Program-made: the position numbers and the translations under genes
Assembly: GCF_014596445.1 (NCBI RefSeq)
Contig: NZ_MECL01000136.1
Span: forward strand, 16,925 to 80,924
Length of the DNA: 64,000 bases
From: Streptomyces sp. CBMA29
Lineage (GTDB): Bacteria; Actinomycetota; Actinomycetes; Streptomycetales; Streptomycetaceae
Direction: 5' to 3'
Part shown: positions 53,389-60,849 of the stretch, piece after piece
Position numbering within the stretch: position 1 is the first letter of the stretch
Layout: each line of letters opens with the position of its first letter
The notes under the pieces: generated by a model
The model's input: only the letters and a program-made list of their open reading frames with translations
Databases searched by the model: none
Told to the model about the DNA's origin: nothing

Positions 53389-54507
53389 TCACCTGCTCCT
53401 GCGCTGGTGCCGGGGCGTGCCCAGGACGACGTGCGGCCGGGAAGGGATACGGCTGGACGGGCGGATGAGTTGTTCGGTGCGTTCTCGGTAGCCGGCGAGG
53501 GCGTCGGCCCGGCCGGGCAGAAGGAGAGTGAGCGCGGTCTGGAAAGCGGCGACCGTGGGCCAGGCGGGGCTGTCGCCGTGGAGGGGCATGTGGCGGCCCC
53601 ACTCGTCCCACATGGGGTCGGCCAGCGCCGTGGTCATGGCGTCCGGGACTGCTTCGACATCGAGGCCAGTGGGCGGTGCGGGCAGTCCCGCCTGGGCGGC
53701 GGGGCCGAGGCGGACGAGGACCAGTTCGAGGGCGGCGGCGGTGGCGGTGACCAGTTCCACCGCGCGGGCCAGGGCCTGGTCGGGCGCGGCCTGTACCGCG
53801 TCCTGCAGTACCGGCCAGCCTCCGGCCAGTGGAAAGCCCTTCCACGTACCGCCGTGCCCGGCTGCGTCCCGGGCCGCGGCCGCGGTACGCAGTCCTCTGG
53901 CCTGCTCCGGGAAGACCAGGCACAGCGCTTCCAGGAGTTCGTCCTCGCCGACATCTTCACCGCCGCCGGCGAGTAGCCGGCCCAGGACGAGGGCGAGGCC
54001 GCGGTCGACGCGCGGCAGGGGCGCGACCGCGGCCGGGTCGCGGGCGGCGGTGGTGGCGATGGCCCGCAGCGGGGCGTGCTGGTCAAGGCCGGGCACGCGG
54101 CGCGCGGCAGCCTCGGCCGCGTTGTGGCGCCGCTGCCAACTGTCGTCATCATCGGTGTTGCCTGCCGCAAGCCTTTTCCCGTACCGGTCGAGCTGGTCCA
54201 CGACCGCGGTCCGCAGCCGGGCCACACCGCCCGGGGAGCCGTCGGCTGCCCAGCAGGCCCAGGCCCCCGCGACCGGCAGTGCCCGGCCCTGACGGGAGAC
54301 TGCGGCCAGCCAGGCGGCACGGGCCACGGTTTGGGGAAGCAGGTGCGAGGCGGTGCCTCGGCCGCGCCCCAAGTGCTCGCGGGGGTGGGGCGGCAGGTAG
54401 TGCGCTGCCCGCCACCGCTCCAACTGCGCCTGGGAGACGGTCAGTCCGAGGTCGGCGAGTGCGGCGATGAGCGCAGCATCGGCGCCGGAGGGCGCGGAGC
54501 GGGTCAC
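53389..54507 (-). CDS. Helix-turn-helix accessory protein of the tni operon
   Basis: 372 residues from GTG 54507. The N-terminus looks like a MerR-type or similar helix-turn-helix (LIAALADLGLTVSQAQLERWRAAHYLPPHPREHLGRGRGT). The remaining 300 residues are helical and Ala/Leu-rich with no known domain. First gene of the run tniQ, tnsA-like, tniA, tniB, 28 bases from tniQ. It could regulate the operon or bind element or target DNA. I found no named family. Confidence 0.65.
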   Translation of the reverse strand: MTRSAPSGADAALIAALADLGLTVSQAQLERWRAAHYLPPHPREHLGRGRGTASHLLPQTVARAAWLAAVSRQGRALPVAGAWACWAADGSPGGVARLRTAVVDQLDRYGKRLAAGNTDDDDSWQRRHNAAEAAARRVPGLDQHAPLRAIATTAARDPAAVAPLPRVDRGLALVLGRLLAGGGEDVGEDELLEALCLVFPEQARGLRTAAAARDAAGHGGTWKGFPLAGGWPVLQDAVQAAPDQALARAVELVTATAAALELVLVRLGPAAQAGLPAPPTGLDVEAVPDAMTTALADPMWDEWGRHMPLHGDSPAWPTVAAFQTALTLLLPGRADALAGYRERTEQLIRPSSRIPSRPHVVLGTPRHQRRSR

Positions 54508-54614
54508 CTGCCCCAGGTTACAGCCCCGCGAAGTTTCAGCCGGAGGCCGTCCAGCTGTGTGAGGAGATGGCGCCAGGCGCCGCGCACAGCGACGCCGGGA
54601 AGGAATCGATCACC

Positions 54615-54833
54615 ATGCTGGTCAGTACGCCGACCGCCTTGACCGCCGTGCTCGCCGGCCTGCCCCCTGCCGCCATGGCACTGTTCCTGCTCGCGCGCTG
54701 GGGCAGGCCGCTGTTCCTGCTCCTCGGACTGCTGGCGTCCCTGCGCGGTGCCCGCGGCGCTCACCGGGCGGCAATGTTCGGCCAGTTCGCACAGGCCCTC
54801 CACCGATACCGGAACTGCCCGCCGAGCCCCTGA
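54615..54833 (+). CDS. Small single-span membrane protein
   Basis: About 72 residues from ATG 54615 (GGAAGGA about 10 bases upstream). Hydrophobic stretch TAVLAGLPPAAMALFLLARW and a second LFLLLGLLASL, then a basic tail. Divergent from the helix-turn-helix gene. No family recognised; composition is plausible for a real gene but not decisive. The following 290 bases to 55123 hold no supported gene. Confidence 0.4.
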   Translation: MLVSTPTALTAVLAGLPPAAMALFLLARWGRPLFLLLGLLASLRGARGAHRAAMFGQFAQALHRYRNCPPSP

Positions 54834-55123
54834 CACGGGATCCGATGCCGCTGTCACTCCCGTGGCGGGGAAACCCGCCGGAGCCGGGCCGCCAGCGACG
54901 GAGATCTCGCCCGTCTGCGGAGGCCTTGGACGTTCCCGGCCCCGAGCCGATTAATAGGGGCCTCACGGCGTTGCGGCCACCGAGGTTGCCCGTGCTGCTC
55001 GTTGGCGACAGCTCGTCGGTACCGACGCACGTTCGCAGCACCAATGTCGTCTGGAGTCTTGTGCTGCCGTGTGTCCCGGTTTCCGGGAAGGCCGCGCGGT
55101 AGTCAGTAAAGTCCTAGGATGGT

Positions 55124-57109
55124 GTGTCTGAGACGCCCCGCCGCTCCGTTGGCGATGTTGGTGTCCCGTCATCTGGCAGTGCCGTCAAGTTGGTTGGCGG
55201 CCCGAGGGCGTGGAGCGGTCGACCTACAGTGCACCTGAAGAAATTCGCTGTCAGCGGCTTCCGCTCGCTGCAAGCCATCTCGGACATCCCAGTCAGCAAA
55301 CCAACCATCATCGCTGGCCACAACGACGGCGGTAAGAGCGCGCTGCTGGACGCGCTCGGCTTCCTGCTGGGGAAGTGGGGTATCGCGGATGACGACCGTA
55401 GCTATCTCGCTGGCGATTCAACTGAGGCCCAATCCGCCGACCGATGCCCCGAAACGACCGTGACCGGTAATTTCTTCCTCGATCCTTGGGAGCAGGAAAC
55501 CCTGGGACTACCGGCAGAGATCCGCCTGCGGCGCAAGGCGGACGCGGACCTCACTGTTTCGCTGGAGATCTGGAGTGCCCTCCCCGAAGACGAACGTCTC
55601 GTATCGCTCTCTCGGTATTCAGCCGCCGAGCTGAAGGCTCTGGCGTCCGAACTGGGCGTCAAGCCTGTCACCGAGAGGACGCCCCGAAAGGGGGACTACG
55701 AGACGGCTCTGCGCGAATACGGGGAGAGAAACTCGCGAGGGGAGGGATGGCTGCCGGCACCATCCGGGTTGGGTAGCAGGATGCCCAAGGTGCTGGTGTT
55801 TGACGGGAAGGCTGCCCGACCCGACCAAGCCGTAAAGACCGCGCTCGCCGAGAAATTTCAGACGCACATCGAGGATCCCGGTCTCCAAGGCAAGCTTCGG
55901 GATGTCGAGGACGAGGTGAAAGAGCGTCTGCGCATCGACGCCAAGTCGCTCTGCGATCACATCAAGACGCGCTGCCCGGACCTTGCTGACGTCTTCGTCG
56001 AACCGGACGTCTCGTTTCAGCATGGCTTCCGCGGGGCCCCGCTGCGGATCGCCCGCGTCCGGGGGGAAGCCATGAGTCTTGACCGCTCGGGGCTCGGCAG
56101 CAACCGTCGCATCTCGCTGGCTATCTGGGAGTGGACGAGTGAACTCCTAGCTGACGAGGCAGCTGGAGCCAGCGAACCGGCCGCGTCGGACCCTAGCGCC
56201 TCCGAAGCTCCGCCTGTACAGACCATCGTCGTCTACGACGAGCCGGACACGCACCTGGACTACCACCACCAGCGTCGGGTGATGCAGCTGATCCGAAGCC
56301 AGGCGGCGATCAAGCATGTCAGTGTCATGGTCGCCACGCATTCCATGAACCTGATCGATGGGGTCGACATCTCCGATGTCGTACACCTCAAGCTGGAAAA
56401 CCACAGGACTGTCAGCGAGCGTATCGGAGCCGACGACCTCGGAGCAGCCATTGACCTGCACCTAGGAAAGATCGCCACATCGCTGGGGCTGCGCAACTCG
56501 GTTCTGCTCCATGAACGCTGCTTCCTGGCCGTGGAAGGGGACACCGAGCAGCGGGCGTTCCCAATCTTGTTCCGGCTCTGCGAAGCCCTGTCACTTCAGG
56601 GGGCAGGCGTGGCTCTATGGGCTTGTTTCAATAACGAAGGCGCACTTCACCTAGCCCGCTACCTGGTCGAACACAAGCGAGCATTCATGCTGGTAGTCGA
56701 TGCGGACAGCCGCAATCTACCCAAGAGCATCTTCAAGGATCACAAGCTGCGCGAGCACTTTGGGCCCAAGGTCGCAGACTATGTCAAGTTCATCGGCGAG
56801 ACCGGCGACGACGGCACCGACGACGTGCCGGAGTTGGAGGCTCTGTTCGGAGACGACCTGTGGGCGACAGTCGCGAACGAGGTGTGGCCCAAGAACCACG
56901 GAGTGTGGACGAGCGAGGACTTCGCACAGCTCAGGGAGACCAAGAAGTTCAGCGAAGTCGTCGAAGAGATGTTGCAGACAGGAAGCGACGTCGGCCCTGG
57001 TGGCAAGCCGGACATGATGTACAGGTTCGCTCTGGCACTAAATGATCCACTGCAGGTGCCGCAGCAGCTCAGAGATGTTTTTACCCAGGTCAGGAAGCTA
57101 GCCGAGTAG
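55124..57109 (+). CDS. OLD-type ATPase with TOPRIM nuclease domain
   Basis: 661 residues from GTG 55124. A start at GTG 55229 (VHLKKFAVSGFRSL) is favoured by homology, since these proteins usually begin at that strand. SMC/ABC-type ATPase: Walker A GHNDGGKSAL, signature SGLGSNRRIS, Walker B TIVVYDEPDTHLD and H-loop VATHS. Then a TOPRIM domain with FLAVEGDTEQRAFPIL and VVDADSRN. OLD-family nucleases, including GajA of Gabija, act in phage defence; no UvrD-like partner is adjacent. It is the only large plus-strand gene in the element and has lower GC and different codon use, suggesting separate acquisition as cargo. Confidence 0.88.
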   Translation: MSETPRRSVGDVGVPSSGSAVKLVGGPRAWSGRPTVHLKKFAVSGFRSLQAISDIPVSKPTIIAGHNDGGKSALLDALGFLLGKWGIADDDRSYLAGDSTEAQSADRCPETTVTGNFFLDPWEQETLGLPAEIRLRRKADADLTVSLEIWSALPEDERLVSLSRYSAAELKALASELGVKPVTERTPRKGDYETALREYGERNSRGEGWLPAPSGLGSRMPKVLVFDGKAARPDQAVKTALAEKFQTHIEDPGLQGKLRDVEDEVKERLRIDAKSLCDHIKTRCPDLADVFVEPDVSFQHGFRGAPLRIARVRGEAMSLDRSGLGSNRRISLAIWEWTSELLADEAAGASEPAASDPSASEAPPVQTIVVYDEPDTHLDYHHQRRVMQLIRSQAAIKHVSVMVATHSMNLIDGVDISDVVHLKLENHRTVSERIGADDLGAAIDLHLGKIATSLGLRNSVLLHERCFLAVEGDTEQRAFPILFRLCEALSLQGAGVALWACFNNEGALHLARYLVEHKRAFMLVVDADSRNLPKSIFKDHKLREHFGPKVADYVKFIGETGDDGTDDVPELEALFGDDLWATVANEVWPKNHGVWTSEDFAQLRETKKFSEVVEEMLQTGSDVGPGGKPDMMYRFALALNDPLQVPQQLRDVFTQVRKLAE

Positions 57110-57320
57110 CGTTGTCGGCGGGTTTCGAAGCGGACCCTGCCATCCGCCGACGGCGCTCGACCATGCGCTCCTTGCGCTGTTCATCGGTTGGCGCCTCCCA
57201 CTTATGCCATCCAACCGGCGGCTTCCAACGCTGCATGTGATCCCGCTCGCTAACACCGCACCAGCGACATCCGCCAGGCTCTGGGATGCGCAGAGCAGGC
57301 TCTCTGTCCGGTATGGACAT
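57090..57320 (-). CDS. Small phage/plasmid-type Zn-finger protein
   Basis: 76 residues from ATG 57320, with a strong GGAGGG upstream. It contains GGCRWCGVSERDHMQRW and GWHKWEAPTDEQRKERM, a CxxC plus His pattern typical of small proteins in actinobacterial phages and plasmids. Its stop overlaps the end of the OLD-type gene tail-to-tail. Function unknown. The following 170 bases hold no supported gene. Confidence 0.7.
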   Translation of the reverse strand: MSIPDREPALRIPEPGGCRWCGVSERDHMQRWKPPVGWHKWEAPTDEQRKERMVERRRRMAGSASKPADNATRLAS

Positions 57321-57494
57321 AGTCCCTCCTTCACGTGTAGTCATTCTTCCCCCACCCACTGACATCAGCACTCCTGAGTGCCGCCCGACCTAGCTGAGCG
57401 CATGCTGACTGGTTCAGTAGCCTCAGGTGTTCAGCCCGGCTCCATGGCGCCCCGCCGCCCTACCGGCGCATGCCGAGTGTTGAGACGGAGATCG

Positions 57495-60400
57495 TTACCG
57501 CGGGCGCTTTGGGGACGGACCGCCGGGGATGCCAGCGTCCGCCAGGAGTGCTTGTTGGTGGGGGTGGAGCTGGTCCCAGGCGGTGGTTTGTTTGTGGGCC
57601 CAGTGTTGTAGGTGGGGTGTGATGGGCTGGCCTGCAGCTAGGGCGGTGTGGTGTTGGTGGTAGGTGGTCTGCCAGTTGAAGGGCCAGGGCGGGTTCCACC
57701 AGGGGTCGAGGGTGGCGAGTTCTTGCCGGGTGCGTGGGGACAGCCGGCCGGTGCGGGCTTTGCGGCGTTGCTGGAGGAGCCAGCGCCCGAGGGCGAAGCC
57801 GTTGTGCTGGGTGGGTGTGGGGACGGCCAGGTTCCCGTACGTGGTGGCGTAGGTGCGGGCGTGGGGGAGTCCGGCGGGGGCCGGGTAGCGGCGTGCGGAG
57901 GTGGGGGCCGGAGCGGGCAGGGCCTGGGCGGGGCCTGCTCCCAGGTGGGTGAGGAGTTGCTGTTGGGCGGGGTGGAGGCTGTCCCACAGCAGGGTCTGGG
58001 TGGTGATCCAGCGCTGGTCGGCCCTGGTCGGGCTGCCGTTCGCGGTGGTGGTCCGCACCCGGTGGAAGGCGCGTTGCCAGGTCAGGGGCCAGGGCGGGTT
58101 CCAGTGCGGGTCGAGGGCGTTGAGCGCGGCGATCCGGGCGGGGTTGGTGCGGCCTTCGGGGGCGCGGTGGCGTTGGCGCAGGAGCCAGGCGCCCAGGGGG
58201 AAGCCGTTGTGCTGGGCGGGCCCGGGGACGGCCAGGTTCCCGTGGATGGCGGCGTAGGCGCGGGCGTGGGCCAGCCCCGTGTCAACGCGCTGGTGGCGGG
58301 CGCCGGCACTGACGGCGTGGGCGAGGGTGGCGGTGATGCCGACGTCGGCCAGGAGGTTCTGCTGTTCAGGGTGCAGGGCGTCGTGGCGGGCGCACTGCCG
58401 GCTCAACCAGGCTGCGGTTTCGCTGTCTGAGCTGTGGAGGTCGGCCGGGCCGGCGGGCTGCGACACGACCAGCCGGCCTTCTCTGTGCTCGTGGCGGGCT
58501 TGCTGGTAGTACCGCTGCCAGGTGTAGTGCCAGGGCGGGTTCCACCAGGGGTCCAGCTCGGCCAGGAGCTGGCCGCGGGGTGAGACGGAGCCGTGGGCTT
58601 GTTGGTAGCGGCGATCTTGGCCACGCTGCTCGGCCAGCCACTGGCCCAGCGGATACCCGTGATGCACGTGGCCGTGCGGCACCGCCAGGTGGCCCGCGGC
58701 AGCGGCGAAGGAGCGAGCACTCGACATTCCGGCCGCTCTGCCAGGATCAGCGGCCGCTTTCCACCCTGACTCGGCGGCAGACGCCGGGATCGGGATCTGC
58801 ACTGCGGTGGCGGCATCGGTGGTGAGGCCGATGCCGGCCAGCAGCTGTTGCTGGCCGGGGTGCAGGGTCTGGTAGGCGGTGCACTGCTGCGACAGCCACA
58901 GGGCCAGGTCCGCGTCCAGACCGGGGAAGCCGCGGTCCGGCTCGAGCCGGTGGCCGTTGTCGACCAGTCGGCGCGCGTGGGCGTAGGTGCGGTGCCAAGC
59001 CAGTGGCCAAGGCGGGTTCCACCAGGGGTCGACAGCGTCCAGGGCGCGGGAGCGGACGGTGGGCCCGGCCGCTTTGCGTGCCTTGCTGCGCTGGCTCGCA
59101 ACCCAGGTCCCCAGCGGGTACCCCTCGTAGGCGATCTTTCTCGTCACCGCCAGGTGGCCGTTTTCGGCAACGTAGGACCTGGCGTGCTCCAACGCAGTCT
59201 CGAATCCTGCCCAGATACTGCGCCGCCGCGGCCGGGCCGCGCGGGCCACAGCTGCGGTGATGCCGATGTCCGCCAGGAGACGCCGCTGCTCGGGATGGAG
59301 CGACGCGTACTGGGTGCACTGCAGGTACAGCCACTCCCCGTTCAGCATCGCCGTGCCAGGGAACCCCGCAGCCGCATCGGGCGGCCCGTCCACGGCGGCG
59401 TGGTCACGCGCACGGTAGTACGAGCGCTGCCACTGCATGGGCCACGGCACGTTCCACCACGGGTCCAGGTCCTCCAGCGCCTGCACACGCTCAGGGGCCA
59501 GCGCCCAGGCCCTGGCCTGCTGGTTGCTGAGCCATTCCCCCAGCTTGAAGGAACCGACCACGGCGTCCTTCCGTACAGCGAGGCTCCCGTGGTCGCGGGC
59601 GTACCCGGTGGCGTGCGCCAGGCCAGCAGCGAAGGCGTCGTCGGACTGCCGGCTGTGCCCGCGCCGCCGCCGCTTGCCCTTCGTGCCACCCCGCCCGCCC
59701 TGCGCGTGCTCGGCGAGCTCGTCGGCCACACCCCCCAGGCGGTGCGCCGGCGCCACCGCCCACATTGGCTGCCCCGCGTCGCCTCCGCCTCCTGCGCGCG
59801 CGCACTGGTACGCCCACGCGAACAGCGGTCCCGACGTCTGCTGTGCCAGGCCCTCCATCATCCATGGGCGCCCCACACCACCGGCCACAGCTGCCAGCAA
59901 CGCCGGCACATCGCCCAGCCGGAACGGGACACGACCCCCGGCCACGACACGCCGCCGCACGTCCGAGTCGGCCAGCAGCACGGCCAGCGCGACCGTCTCC
60001 GGATACGTCACCAACTCCCGCGCCACCACCCGCCACACCTCCCGGTCCACCGTGCCAGGCCGCAGCGCCCGCAGCCGGGCCGGCCACAGATGCTCCTGCG
60101 GCCACGCCCGCCACCACCACGACGCGGTCACCGCCTGGGCCACCTCGAAAGCGCCGGCCCCCACCGGACTCCGGCGCAGCAGCCTCGCATGACGGTGCTG
60201 CGCCCTGGCCACCTTCCGATACCCCGACACGTCCACCACCAGACCGACGGTGCCGGGAACCTGCAGCAGCCATGAGCCGTGCGACCCGCACAGTCGATCC
60301 AGTGGCCCCAGATACAGGCGCGCAGACCCCGCCACCCGTGTACGGCGTGCCACGCACCCGGGACACGCCGGCCCCCAGGACCGCACCATCTCCGGCGTGC

Positions 60401-60758
60401 GGTGGAATTGCGCCGCCGGCCCCGCGGGGAATCGCTTCCTCGGCTCTTCCTGGGTCCAGGCGGGCAAAGTCCGCGCCAGATAATCCTCGGGAACCCGGCA
60501 CAGCGCCGCTACCCACTCCCGCGCTTGCCGGTTCAGGAAGACCTCGCTGTCCGGCCGGGCCCGCCCCATCGTGTTCGACCGGCCGCCCACATCGACCACG
60601 GCGGCCAGCAAAAAGCCGAACTCCATGCCGTACCCCGCGGCCAGCCGGCCCAAGAACGACTGCGTCATCTCTCCCCGCAGCGGAGCCATCCGCCACAAAC
60701 CGCTGGCCATCGGCTTATCGAGTACAGCCGCTGCCGACATCCGGTTCTCGATGTCCAT
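57495..60758 (-). CDS. TniQ protein fused to five helicase-associated (HA) repeats
   Basis: 1087 residues from ATG 60758 (GAGGTGGGG upstream). Residues 1-350 are a TniQ: GEMTQSFLGRLAAGYGM, a zinc ribbon with Cys132, Cys135, Cys157, His160, then LWPARLRALRPG and VVARELVTYPETVALAVLLAD, shared with the tniQ at 51966. A basic linker (KGKRRRRGHSR) leads to five HA units near residues 379-450, 520-597, 678-756, 828-902 and 964-1036. Each has H(A/G)..Y(A)..(H/Y)G.LAVP, a FPLG.W...QR core and DP(W/H)WNPPWP..WQR, followed by LHPxQQxLLA. HA repeats occur in helicases at Streptomyces chromosome ends. Fusion of TniQ to them is the most unusual feature here and suggests HA-guided target choice. This reading is inferred. 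Confidence 0.88.
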   Translation of the reverse strand: MDIENRMSAAAVLDKPMASGLWRMAPLRGEMTQSFLGRLAAGYGMEFGFLLAAVVDVGGRSNTMGRARPDSEVFLNRQAREWVAALCRVPEDYLARTLPAWTQEEPRKRFPAGPAAQFHRTPEMVRSWGPACPGCVARRTRVAGSARLYLGPLDRLCGSHGSWLLQVPGTVGLVVDVSGYRKVARAQHRHARLLRRSPVGAGAFEVAQAVTASWWWRAWPQEHLWPARLRALRPGTVDREVWRVVARELVTYPETVALAVLLADSDVRRRVVAGGRVPFRLGDVPALLAAVAGGVGRPWMMEGLAQQTSGPLFAWAYQCARAGGGGDAGQPMWAVAPAHRLGGVADELAEHAQGGRGGTKGKRRRRGHSRQSDDAFAAGLAHATGYARDHGSLAVRKDAVVGSFKLGEWLSNQQARAWALAPERVQALEDLDPWWNVPWPMQWQRSYYRARDHAAVDGPPDAAAGFPGTAMLNGEWLYLQCTQYASLHPEQRRLLADIGITAAVARAARPRRRSIWAGFETALEHARSYVAENGHLAVTRKIAYEGYPLGTWVASQRSKARKAAGPTVRSRALDAVDPWWNPPWPLAWHRTYAHARRLVDNGHRLEPDRGFPGLDADLALWLSQQCTAYQTLHPGQQQLLAGIGLTTDAATAVQIPIPASAAESGWKAAADPGRAAGMSSARSFAAAAGHLAVPHGHVHHGYPLGQWLAEQRGQDRRYQQAHGSVSPRGQLLAELDPWWNPPWHYTWQRYYQQARHEHREGRLVVSQPAGPADLHSSDSETAAWLSRQCARHDALHPEQQNLLADVGITATLAHAVSAGARHQRVDTGLAHARAYAAIHGNLAVPGPAQHNGFPLGAWLLRQRHRAPEGRTNPARIAALNALDPHWNPPWPLTWQRAFHRVRTTTANGSPTRADQRWITTQTLLWDSLHPAQQQLLTHLGAGPAQALPAPAPTSARRYPAPAGLPHARTYATTYGNLAVPTPTQHNGFALGRWLLQQRRKARTGRLSPRTRQELATLDPWWNPPWPFNWQTTYHQHHTALAAGQPITPHLQHWAHKQTTAWDQLHPHQQALLADAGIPGGPSPKRPR

Positions 60759-60849
60759 CGCCCCACCTCAACGTCCTCAGCTCGCTCAACGAGCTGCCAG
60801 TTCCGTCGTCGCGGGGCGAACCAACACGGGGACGCTACCCAGCCCGGCC

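Noticed and set aside
54981..55003. Sequence resembling the candidate transposon-end repeats, possible right end
   Set aside because: CGAGGTTGCCCGTGCTGCTCG matches only with a 3-base insertion, is in the same rather than inverted orientation and is single; too weak to call an end.
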